Origin: WHSW01 sp963777775
GTDB lineage: Bacteria > Actinomycetota > Thermoleophilia > Solirubrobacterales > 70-9
DNA length: 64,000 nucleotides
Direction of reading: 5' to 3'
Assembly: GCA_963777775.1 (NCBI GenBank)
Contig: CAVZRL010000009.1
Coordinates: 1,364,001-1,428,000 of the forward strand
In this document: one piece after another, positions 44,439 through 52,006 of the stretch
Position numbering within the stretch: position 1 is the first letter of the stretch
How the letters are laid out: each line of letters starts with the position of its first letter
Made by a program: the position numbers and the translations under genes
The notes under the pieces: model-generated
What the model saw: only the letters and a program-made list of their open reading frames with translations
Told to the model about the DNA's origin: nothing
Database searches by the model: none

Positions 44439-44765
44439 TCAGAGCTCCAGCTTCACTTCGTCGTGGTCGATTCGCACCTCGAACGTGTCCACCGGACGAT
44501 AGGCGGGGAGGGTGCGTGGCTTGCCGGTTCGAAGGTCGAAGAGCGAGCCGTGGCGCGGACACTCCACGGTACAGGAGGCCGGGTAGAACTCCCCCTCGGC
44601 GAGCGGCCCGTCGTCGTGCGAGCAACGGTCCTCGATCGCGAACAGATCGCCGCCGGCGCAGTGAAAGACCCCGATCTTGCGCCCGTCGGCCTCGACGATG
44701 CGCATCTCGCCCTCCGGCAGGTCGGCGAGCTTGCAGACGCTGATCGTCTCGGTTTCGGTCGGCAC
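44439..44765 (-). CDS. Rieske [2Fe-2S] ferredoxin, first gene of the sufB operon
   Basis: A 108-residue small Rieske protein. The cluster motifs are C-x-H in EDRCSHDDGPL and C-x-x-H in VECPRHGSLFD. It has no membrane anchor, so it is a soluble ferredoxin of the oxygenase-ferredoxin kind. The GTG start at 44765 has GGAG upstream. Placed ahead of sufB, it could receive clusters or donate electrons to the suf machinery. A shared motif lies just upstream. Confidence 0.88.
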   Translation of the reverse strand: MPTETETISVCKLADLPEGEMRIVEADGRKIGVFHCAGGDLFAIEDRCSHDDGPLAEGEFYPASCTVECPRHGSLFDLRTGKPRTLPAYRPVDTFEVRIDHDEVKLEL

Positions 44766-44797
44766 TCGTGGGCTCCAGGGTCGCGCACGCCAATTAT

Positions 44798-44815
44798 TCC
44801 TACTGTCAGGGTCGG
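44798..44815. promoter_or_regulatory. suf-promoter element, copy A (Rieske-sufB-sufD operon)
   Basis: TCCTACT-N4-GGGTCGG on the plus strand, read as CCGACCC-N4-AGTAGGA toward the operon. The same arrangement with the same spacing occurs at 50344-50361. The AGTAGGA part overlaps a probable -10 box (TAGGAA). It is a candidate Rrf2 binding site. Confidence 0.6.
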
Positions 44816-44860
44816 ATTTTAGCGGTCGGGCGAGCGCCGACGGGGAGTAGGTTCCGGGCG

Positions 44861-45343
44861 ATGGAGCGCGACCCGCAACCGGCGCGCGCGCGGATCGCGC
44901 TCGCGGTCGCAGCGGCGCTCGTGCTCGGCGGTCTTGTGGTCGCGATCGGGCTCGCGCGGGGCGGCGATGACGACGCCCCGGTCCCTGGCCCCGACCCGTT
45001 TTGCGTCAGATCGTGGAACTCGGACCCGGCCGCGACCGCTTACGGGCGCCATAACTTCAACTCACACCGGTACGAGGGCGCACTGGTCACCTTCCTCGAC
45101 CTGACGGCAAACGAGCTGGCGGGCGGCGAGGGCGGTCACTGCGCGGTGGTGTTCCCGTCGCGGGCGCTCGACTCCGAGCCGTTCGCCGCCGGCCAGGTGC
45201 TGATCGGCTCGCAATGGCAGCCGATCAGCCTTCTGGAGGGGGTGAGCACGGTGCGAGTCGCCGAGCTGCAGGCCCGGGCCGCCGGCGGGGGCGTCAACGC
45301 ATCCCTGGCGGCGAGCGGTCGGCTTGTTCCCCTGGCCGAGTGA
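44861..45343 (+). CDS. Hypothetical membrane-anchored secreted protein, 160 residues
   Basis: The ATG at 44861 starts a protein with one N-terminal membrane helix (ARIALAVAAALVLGGLVVAI). The outer part begins DPFCVRSWNSDPAATAYGRH and holds a second Cys in GGHCAVVF, likely a disulfide. The rest is a beta-rich domain. The family is not recognised. It is divergent from the Rieske operon and lies in front of a second small secreted protein. Confidence 0.65.
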   Translation: MERDPQPARARIALAVAAALVLGGLVVAIGLARGGDDDAPVPGPDPFCVRSWNSDPAATAYGRHNFNSHRYEGALVTFLDLTANELAGGEGGHCAVVFPSRALDSEPFAAGQVLIGSQWQPISLLEGVSTVRVAELQARAAGGGVNASLAASGRLVPLAE

Positions 45344-45407
45344 TCGAGGGCGGCTTCGGGGTCGAGTAGGGTCGGAGCGACCCAGACCCGACCCCACGGA
45401 GACCTCG

Positions 45408-45788
45408 ATGAATTACAAGGCCGTTCTCGCGACCACGTTGGCGCTCGTCGCGCTCCCCGGTATCGCCTTGGCGGGAGCGGGCCAGACGGTCGAGCTCGGC
45501 AGCCACGTCAAGATCCGCGACAGCTTTCCCGCCTTCCACGGCAAGGTGAAGGCCCATAACGCGGCCTGCGTCGAGCAGCGGCGCGTGAAGCTGTTCAAGG
45601 AGCGGCGCAACGGCGGTCGCAAGTTGCTCGGCTTCGATCAGACCGACAACGACGGCAAGTGGCTGGTCGAGGTTGACCCGCTCAAGTCCGGCGCCTACTT
45701 CGCCGTCGCCAAGCGCCGCGAGGAGGGCACCGCGGGGACGATCTACGTCTGCCTGCGCAAGAAGTCGCGGACGGTCGCGGTCGACTGA
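45408..45788 (+). CDS. Small secreted protein, 126 residues
   Basis: The ATG at 45408 follows GGAGA. A signal peptide (YKAVLATTLALVALPGIALA) is followed by a beta-rich domain of about 100 residues that looks like a single carboxypeptidase-regulatory/prealbumin-like fold (SHVKIRDSFPAFHGKVKAHN, then FDQTDNDGKWLVEVDP). Two cysteines (AACVEQRR and YVCLRKK) are spaced as a likely disulfide. Role unknown. Confidence 0.65.
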   Translation: MNYKAVLATTLALVALPGIALAGAGQTVELGSHVKIRDSFPAFHGKVKAHNAACVEQRRVKLFKERRNGGRKLLGFDQTDNDGKWLVEVDPLKSGAYFAVAKRREEGTAGTIYVCLRKKSRTVAVD

Positions 45789-45866
45789 GCGAGCACTTCG
45801 GGCAGGGGCCGGCGGCGCACGCCGGGCCCTGATTGCCCGCACAGGGGTCGTGTAGCTTGGCGACGC

Positions 45867-47353
45867 GTGCCGGGAAGCGAGCTGCGATCGACGGGCCGCC
45901 GAGCTGCCGGGCGCTTCTGGCCCGCCGGCCCGCCGGGATACGTGCTCGCCGGCCTGTTGCTCGCCGGCGTCGGCCTGCGTCTGGTCGCGGTGATCAGCTG
46001 GTGGCCAACCGCCTCGACGCTGGATGATGGCTATCAGCTCTATGCCGAGACGAACCCGTTCGAGGATCCGCAGCACCCGGCCGGGTACGCGCTGATCCTC
46101 GCCGCGCTCGGCGCGCTGACGCGCGAGATCGCGGTGCCCGTCTCTGCTCCAGCACCTGGTCGGCATCGCGCTCGGCGCTGCTGCTGTTCGCGGCGACCCG
46201 GCGGGTGGCGCGGATCCGCAGTGGGCCGGGCTGCTGCCGGCCGCATCGTGCTCCTCAACCCCGACCAGATCTTCCTCGAGCACTCGATCATGTCGGAGAG
46301 CTGGGCCGTGCTCACGATGTCGGTCGGGTTCTACGCGGCGGTCAGGGCATTCGACGAGCCCGACCCTGGTGGCGCTGGCCGGCGCTCGCGGGTGGCGCGC
46401 TGGCGCTCGGGGTCACGATCCGCAGCGCCGGGACTGTTGGTGATCCCGGTGGCCGTCCTGGCGCTGCTGCTCTGCCGTCCGCAGGCCGTTCGCCGCCTGG
46501 CGCCGGCATTGGCAGGCGCCGGTCGCTGCGGCCGGCGTCGCTGCGCGGATCCTGCTCGCCTTCGCGGTGCCAACGCACGGCTTCGGCGAGCGATTCGGGC
46601 TCGGTCCGTCGCAGGGTTGGCTGCCTGTACGGGCGCGCTGCCCAGTTCGCGGATTGCAACCAGTTCACACCCCCGCCGGGCACCGAGGGCCTGTGCGAGG
46701 AAACCCCCGCGTCCGAGCGGCCCGGCGCCTACTACTATCTGTTCGAGCCCACGGCGCCGGGGTGCGGGCGTTCGGTGGATTCGGCGAGAGCGACGAACTG
46801 GTCGGCGAGTGGGCGAAGCGCGCGATCCGCGCTCAGCCCGGCGACTACCTGGGCACTGATGTGGGAGTACCTGCGCGCGTACTGGTTCTCGGGCTTGACG
46901 CCGCCGCGGGGGCACCAACCTGGACCCGCAGCTCGACTTCACGGGCGCGAGCCTGTTCGAGGCCGAGATCGAGCGGAGCCTGGAGTCCTTCTACAGCGAT
47001 TCTCCCTCGACCGGGATCAGCCGGGCCTCGAGCTCCTGCGCGGCTGGCAGGAGGTGGCACGGTTCGGAGGGACCGCTCTTGCGATCACCACCGTCCTCAC
47101 CTGGTCGGGCTCTGGGTCGGGACTCGCCGCTCGCGAGCCGGCGTGCTGCTTGTTCGGGATCGGCGGCCTGGCGCTGCTCGTGGCGCCGGCACTGATCGGG
47201 AACTACGTCGGCCGCTACACCGTGCCGATGGCCGGCCCGCTGGTCGCCGCCTCGGCGATTGCGCTGGTCGCGCTCTGGCGTCGCCGGAGCGAACGCCGAG
47301 AGCCCGAGGTCCAACCCGGCGGCGCGGATCCCCCGGCCTCGGCGCCCGCTTAG
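45867..47353 (+). pseudogene. GT-C-like polytopic membrane protein, heavily frameshifted paralogue
   Basis: Pieces from two or three reading frames together match the intact proteins at 52003-53448 and 55451-56935: VISWWPTASTLDDGYQLYAE, NPQHPAGYALILAALGALTRE, LNPDQIFLEHSIMSES, QFADCNQFTPPPGTEGLCEE and NYVGRYTVPMAG. At least eight frame changes are needed between 46140 and 47050. The neighbouring genes have none. It is therefore a true decaying copy or a patch of very poor sequence. It ends 4 bp before the sufU stop and separates the two suf operons. Confidence 0.8.
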
Positions 47354-47778
47354 ACCTGATCGCGCTCGGCGACCGGGTCGCCCGGCGCTCCCTCGTCCTC
47401 CCAATCGGCCACGTCGCCGAGCGCCGCGGACTTGATCACCTTGAGCCCGAGCAGCGCGCATTTCATCCGCGTCGCCGAGATCTCGATCCCGAGCAGGTCG
47501 AGGACGAATTCCTTGTCGAGGCGCAGCAAGTCCTCGCGGCTCCTTCCCGCCAGCTCCTCGCTCAGCATCGAGGTCGCGGCGGTCGAGATCGCGCACCCCT
47601 TGCCCTCGAACCCGATCTCCGAGACACGCCCCTCGTCGTCGAACGCGAGGTAGACATGCTGCTCGTCGCCGCAGAACGGGTTCGTGTCCTCGAACTCGAG
47701 CTGAAAGCGCTCGGGGCGGCCGAAGTTCCGCGGCCGCTTGTAGTGATCGAGGATGTTCTCGCGGTAGAGCTCGTCCAC
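47350..47778 (-). CDS. sufU: SufU / NifU-like Fe-S scaffold and sulfur-transfer protein
   Basis: A 142-residue SufU. The zinc-binding cysteines are NPFCGDEQ, GKGCAIS and MKCALLG. The start was placed at GTG 47778, eleven bases after the sufS stop, because VDELYRENILDHYKRP is the family N-terminus. A longer start at 47817 is possible. SufU takes sulfur from the SufS cysteine. Its 3' end overlaps the membrane-protein pseudogene by 4 bp. Confidence 0.9.
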   Translation of the reverse strand: MDELYRENILDHYKRPRNFGRPERFQLEFEDTNPFCGDEQHVYLAFDDEGRVSEIGFEGKGCAISTAATSMLSEELAGRSREDLLRLDKEFVLDLLGIEISATRMKCALLGLKVIKSAALGDVADWEDEGAPGDPVAERDQV

Positions 47779-47788
47779 GGTCTCTGGC

Positions 47789-49048
47789 TCAGCCGGTCCC
47801 GAACACGCGCCGCGCATCGTCGAGGCCCTCGACCAGCCGGTCGATCTCCTCGGCGGTCGTGTAGACGCCGAAGCTCGCCCGGGCCGTCGCCGCGACCCCG
47901 AGCCGCTCCATCAGTGGCTGGGCGCAGTGGTGGCCGGCACGGACCGCGACCCCGTGGCGGTCGAGGATCTCCGAGACGTCATGGGCGTGGATGCCCTCGA
48001 GCTCGAACGAGACCGGCCCGATCCGCTCCGGGGACCGGGGAGGGCCGAAGATGCGCAGCCCGGGGACCTCGCTCAGACGCTCGATCGCGACCGCGGTGAT
48101 CTCGCGCTCGTGCTCGGCGACGGCATCCATCCCGAGCCCGTCGAGCCAGCGCAGCGCGGCCGCCATCCCGATCGCCTGGGCGATCGCCGGGGTGCCCGCC
48201 TCGAATCGTGCCGGCGGGTCGGCCCAGCTCGTTCCGGCCTTGGTCACCTTGCGGATCATCGATCCGCCGCCGAGGAAGGGCGGCATCTCGCGCAGCAGGT
48301 CGAGGCGCGCCCAGAGCGCCCCGATCCCGGTCGGGCCGTAGGCCTTGTGGCCGGTCAGCGCGTAGAAGTCCACACCCAGGTCGGTGACGGCAAGCGAGAG
48401 CTTCGGCGCCGCCTGGGCGCCGTCGGCGAGCACGAGCGCGCCGGCCTCATGGGCCAGCCGCGAGACCTCGGCGAGCGGGTTCTGGGTCCCGAGCACATTC
48501 GAGACGTGCGCCACCGCGACCAGCTTCGGGCCGCGTTCGAGCAGCATCTTGTAGGCGTCGAGGTCGAGCAGGCCCTCGTCGTCGACCGGGACCCAGTCGA
48601 TCTCCGCTCCCGAGCGCTCGGCGAGTAGCTGCCAAGGAACGATGTTCGAGTGATGCTCCATCTCGGTGAGCACGATCCGGTCCCCGGCACCGACGTTGGC
48701 AGCCCCCCAGGCGTAGGCAACGAGGTTGATCGCCTCGGTCGCGTTGCGAACGAAGACGACCTCCCGCCGATCGGCGGCGCCGATGTGGTCGGCGACGGTG
48801 GCCCGGGCGCCCTCGAAAGCGGCCGTCGCCTCGGCCGAGAGCGTGTGCGAGCCGCGATGGACGTTCGCGTGGTGGCGACGCTCGTAGCGGTCGACCGCCT
48901 GGATCGACGCCAGCACCCGCTGCGCGCTCGCCCCCGAGTCCAGGTATGCGACCGGCCGCCCGTTGACCTCGCGCTCGAGCGCCGGGAACGCCGCTCGGAC
49001 CTTGTCCACGTCGAGCGTCGAGTGCCGAGTGCCGAGTGCCGAACTCAC
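47789..49048 (-). CDS. sufS: Cysteine desulfurase SufS
   Basis: A 419-residue class V PLP enzyme that releases sulfur from cysteine. The PLP lysine is in ALTGHKAYGPTGIG. The catalytic Cys is in RAGHHCAQPLMER. The N-terminus (MSSALGTRHSTLDVDK) precedes the conserved VRAAFPALEREVNG. The start GTG overlaps the sufC stop by 4 bp. The first codons carry three tandem copies of a 7-bp unit at 49019-49041, so slippage there would shift the frame; a downstream in-frame GTG within DVDK could then serve as start. Confidence 0.93.
   Translation of the reverse strand: MSSALGTRHSTLDVDKVRAAFPALEREVNGRPVAYLDSGASAQRVLASIQAVDRYERRHHANVHRGSHTLSAEATAAFEGARATVADHIGAADRREVVFVRNATEAINLVAYAWGAANVGAGDRIVLTEMEHHSNIVPWQLLAERSGAEIDWVPVDDEGLLDLDAYKMLLERGPKLVAVAHVSNVLGTQNPLAEVSRLAHEAGALVLADGAQAAPKLSLAVTDLGVDFYALTGHKAYGPTGIGALWARLDLLREMPPFLGGGSMIRKVTKAGTSWADPPARFEAGTPAIAQAIGMAAALRWLDGLGMDAVAEHEREITAVAIERLSEVPGLRIFGPPRSPERIGPVSFELEGIHAHDVSEILDRHGVAVRAGHHCAQPLMERLGVAATARASFGVYTTAEEIDRLVEGLDDARRVFGTG
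49019..49041. repeat. Tandem 7-bp repeat in the sufS start region
   Basis: GAGTGCC occurs three times in a row on the plus strand, within the first ten codons of sufS. A unit of seven is not a multiple of three. Confidence 0.7.
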
Positions 49049-49809
49049 GCTTTCGCCGCGACCTCCTCGCCAATCCAGCCGTAGCCCTTCGCCTCCAGCT
49101 CGCCGACCAGCTCGGGGCCGCCCTCCTTGACGATCCGTCCGTCGTACATGACGTGGACGAAGTCGGGCTCGACCAGGTGCAGGATGCGCTGATAGTGGGT
49201 GATGATCAGGACCCCCATCTCGGGGCCGGCGAATTGGTTGACGCCCTCGGCGACGACCCCGAGCGCGTCGATGTCGAGCCCGGAGTCGGTCTCGTCGAGG
49301 ACCGCGAGCTTGGGCTGCAGCATCGCCAGCTGCAGCACCTCCATGCGCTTCTTCTCGCCGCCGGAGAACCCGTCGTTGACGTACCTGGCGGAGAACTCCC
49401 TCGGGATCTTGACCAGCTCCATCGCCGCCTCGGTGTCACGGCGGAACTCCTTCAGGCTGACCTGGCCCTCGCCGCGCGCTTCCCGGTGCGCGTTGAGCGC
49501 CATCCGCAGGTACTTGGCGACCGTCACGCCCGGGATCGCGACCGGGTACTGAAAGGCCATGAAGAGGCCGGCTCGGGAGCGCTCCTCGGGATCGGCCTCG
49601 GTGATCTCGACGCCCTCGAACCAGATCTCGCCCTCGGTGACGTCGAGCTGCGGGTGGCCCATGATCGCGTTCGCAAGCGTCGACTTGCCTGAGCCGTTCG
49701 GCCCCATCAGCGCATGGACCTCGCCCCTCGACACCGTCAGATCGAGCCCCTTGAGGATCTCCTTGTCCTCGGCGGTGACGTGCAGGTTGCGGATCTCCAG
49801 GTCGGCCAC
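49045..49809 (-). CDS. sufC: Fe-S assembly ATPase SufC
   Basis: A 254-residue ABC-type ATPase. Walker A is GPNGSGKST, the signature is FSGGEKKRMEVLQ, and Walker B is LAVLDETDSGLD, all diagnostic for SufC. The GTG start at 49809 has AAAGGA upstream. It binds SufB and SufD, encoded in the other suf operon. It lies 29 bp after the rrf2 gene and overlaps sufS by 4 bp. Confidence 0.95.
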   Translation of the reverse strand: MADLEIRNLHVTAEDKEILKGLDLTVSRGEVHALMGPNGSGKSTLANAIMGHPQLDVTEGEIWFEGVEITEADPEERSRAGLFMAFQYPVAIPGVTVAKYLRMALNAHREARGEGQVSLKEFRRDTEAAMELVKIPREFSARYVNDGFSGGEKKRMEVLQLAMLQPKLAVLDETDSGLDIDALGVVAEGVNQFAGPEMGVLIITHYQRILHLVEPDFVHVMYDGRIVKEGGPELVGELEAKGYGWIGEEVAAKA

Positions 49810-49838
49810 GCGTTTCCTTTCAGTTTCGGTTGCTCGCG

Positions 49839-50333
49839 TCAGGCGACGCTCTGCGCGACGGGCTCGGCGCGATCGGCCGTTGGCGGGCCCGCGAACTCGA
49901 CCAGCTCGGCCAGGGTGGTCTGGCGGAGCGCCTTCGTCACACCGCCGTGGACTCGCGTCCAGAGCATCTTGGTCGCGCAGGCGCGGTCGGCGTCGGCCTC
50001 GTGCGAGCACAGGACCCGCCCCTCGCGGTCGGGATGGAAGCACTCCATCGGGGCGACCGGGCCCTCCAGGGCCTCGACGACTTCGATCATCTCGATCTCC
50101 GTCGCGGGCTTGGCCAGCCGGTAGCCGCCGTGTGCGCCGCGCACCGACGTCACCAGGTCCGCTTGGCGCAGCTTCGCGACCAGGTGCTCGAGATAGGCGA
50201 GCGGCAGCATCTCGGACTCGGCGACCGCCGCGAGGGCAACCGGCTCGGCCTCCTCGGGGGCCGTGGAGCCCGCCCTGCGGCCCAGCTCGACCATCAGTCG
50301 CACGCCGTATTCAGCCTTGGTCGAGAACAGCAT
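49839..50333 (-). CDS. Rrf2-family regulator (IscR/SufR-like) of suf genes
   Basis: A 164-residue winged-helix regulator. The Rrf2 N-terminus is MLFSTKAEYGVRLMVELG, and the helix-turn-helix is PLAYLEHLVAKLRQADLVTS with wing RGAHGGYRLAKP. Three cysteines are placed for an Fe-S cluster (MECFHPD, RVLCSHE and RACATKM). Such proteins sense cluster supply and repress suf genes. It is the first gene of the sufC-sufS-sufU operon, and the same DNA element lies upstream of both suf operons. Confidence 0.88.
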   Translation of the reverse strand: MLFSTKAEYGVRLMVELGRRAGSTAPEEAEPVALAAVAESEMLPLAYLEHLVAKLRQADLVTSVRGAHGGYRLAKPATEIEMIEVVEALEGPVAPMECFHPDREGRVLCSHEADADRACATKMLWTRVHGGVTKALRQTTLAELVEFAGPPTADRAEPVAQSVA

Positions 50334-50343
50334 CGTCCCTAAA

Positions 50344-50361
50344 TCCTACTCAAGGGGTCGG
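50344..50361. promoter_or_regulatory. suf-promoter element, copy B (rrf2-sufCSU operon)
   Basis: TCCTACT-N4-GGGTCGG on the plus strand, identical in both halves and in spacing to 44798-44815. It lies 11 bp before the rrf2 start and overlaps a TAGGAT-like -10 box for the minus-strand operon. Confidence 0.6.
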
Positions 50362-50400
50362 TTATGGCAGCGTCCGGTGCGTCGCAATAATTCGCCGCGG

Positions 50401-51402
50401 GTGAAACTGATCATCCAGATCCCCTGTCTCGACGAGGAGCAGGATCTGCCGGGGACGCTTCGCAGGCTGCCCCGCCAGGTCGAAGGCTTCGACCGGGTCG
50501 ACTGGCTGGTGGTCGACGACGGGTCGACCGACCGCACCCTCGCCGTCGCCCGTGAGGGCGGGGTCGACCACCTGGTCAGCCTGACCAACAACAAGGGCCT
50601 CGCGGCCGCCTTTCAGGCCGGTCTCGACGCATCGTTGAAGCTCGGCGCCGACGTGGTCGTCAACACCGACGCGGACGGCCAGTACGACCCGGCCGACATC
50701 CCGCAACTGGTCGCGCCGATCCTCGCCGGGAATGCCGACATGGTCGTCGGCGATCGCCGAATCGAGGACCTCGAACATTTCTCGGGCTCGAAGAAAGCGC
50801 TGCAGCGCATCGGCAGCTGGGTGGTCCGGAAGCTGTCCGGAACCGATGTCCCCGACACGACCTCCGGTTTTCGCGCCTACAACCGCGAGGCGGCGATTCA
50901 GCTGCTCGTCGTCTCCAACTTCACCTATACGCTGGAGAGCCTGATCCAGGCCGGCCGGACCCTGGTCGCGGTCGAGCACGTGCCGATCGCCGCCAACCCG
51001 CAGACCCGCGAGTCGCGCCTCTTCGACTCCAACGCCGCCTACGTTCGCCGCAGCGCGCTGGCGATCGTGCGCGCCTTCATCCTCTACAAGCCCCTGCGCT
51101 TCTTCGTCATCGTCGCCGGCTTGTTCTTTATCGCGACCCTGATCGCCTGCGCGCCGTTCGTAGTCGACCTGATCCGCACCGGTGACACCGAAGGCCATCT
51201 GCAGTCGCTGATCGTCGCCTCGGTGCTGGCGATGGTCACCGTGCAGATGCTGGCGCTCGGGATCATCGGCGACGCGCTCGCCGGACAGCGCGTGATCGGG
51301 CAGCGGATCCACGAGCGGGTGCGGCGGCTGGAGCTCGCGGCCGGAGTCGAGCCTTCGCATTACGAGGCGGCCCGGGGGCCCGCGCCGGATGAGCATGGCT
51401 GA
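50401..51402 (+). CDS. GT2 glycosyltransferase with C-terminal membrane helices (cassette 1)
   Basis: A 333-residue protein starting at GTG 50401. The GT-A domain shows IIQIPCLDEEQDLPGTL, VVDDGSTDRT and NTDADGQYDP (DxD metal motif). Two C-terminal helices (FFVIVAGLFFIATLIACAPF and SVLAMVTVQMLALGIIGDAL, in part) anchor it. The pattern fits polyprenyl-phosphate sugar transferases of the DPM1/DPG-synthase kind. It opens cassette 1, followed by a methyltransferase and a polytopic protein. Confidence 0.85.
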   Translation: MKLIIQIPCLDEEQDLPGTLRRLPRQVEGFDRVDWLVVDDGSTDRTLAVAREGGVDHLVSLTNNKGLAAAFQAGLDASLKLGADVVVNTDADGQYDPADIPQLVAPILAGNADMVVGDRRIEDLEHFSGSKKALQRIGSWVVRKLSGTDVPDTTSGFRAYNREAAIQLLVVSNFTYTLESLIQAGRTLVAVEHVPIAANPQTRESRLFDSNAAYVRRSALAIVRAFILYKPLRFFVIVAGLFFIATLIACAPFVVDLIRTGDTEGHLQSLIVASVLAMVTVQMLALGIIGDALAGQRVIGQRIHERVRRLELAAGVEPSHYEAARGPAPDEHG

Positions 51403-52006
51403 TGGCTCCCCCGCCGCCGGCGGCAACATCTATGACAAGTACGCGAGCCGGCACCCGGTCGAGCGTCGGCTGGTCGGAGGCTTTCTCGGCCGGGTCGACG
51501 AGCTGGTCGCGCTGACCGGGGCGAGTGAGGCGCACGAGGTCGGCTGTGGGGAGGGTGAGATCGCGATCCGGCTCGCTCGGCACGGGTTTCGGGTCCGGGG
51601 GTCGGACGCCGCCGCCGATGTGATCACTGAGGCGCGCCGGCGCGCCTCAGAGGCCGGAGCCCCGATCGAGTTCCGCCGGGCGCCGATCGAGGCGCTGACG
51701 CCGGAGGGCGACGCTGCCGAGCTGATCGTCTGTTGCGAGGTGCTCGAGCACCTCGCAGATCCGGATCGCGGCCTCGCGGTGCTCGCCTCCCTGGCGCGCC
51801 CGTGGCTGCTCGTGAGTGTCCCGCGCGAGCCGCTGTGGCGGGTGCTGAACGTCGGACGGGGACGGTATTTGGGCGAGTTGGGCAACACGCCGGGACACCT
51901 CAACCACTGGTCGCGGCGTGGGTTCGTCAACTGGCTCTCCGCTCGGCTGACCGTGGCCGAGGTCCGCGCGCCGCTGCCCTGGACGGTGGCGCTGTGTCGA
52001 GTGTGA
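51389..52006 (+). CDS. Class I SAM-dependent methyltransferase (cassette 1)
   Basis: A 205-residue methyltransferase. It overlaps the GT2 gene by 14 bp. The SAM-binding region is HEVGCGEGEIAIRLARHG, and post-motif segments are AELIVCCEVLEHLADP and LLVSVPREPLWR. The C-terminal region NHWSRRGFVNWLS is typical of sugar/lipid methyltransferases in glycan clusters. The substrate is unknown. Confidence 0.82.
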   Translation: MSMADGSPAAGGNIYDKYASRHPVERRLVGGFLGRVDELVALTGASEAHEVGCGEGEIAIRLARHGFRVRGSDAAADVITEARRRASEAGAPIEFRRAPIEALTPEGDAAELIVCCEVLEHLADPDRGLAVLASLARPWLLVSVPREPLWRVLNVGRGRYLGELGNTPGHLNHWSRRGFVNWLSARLTVAEVRAPLPWTVALCRV

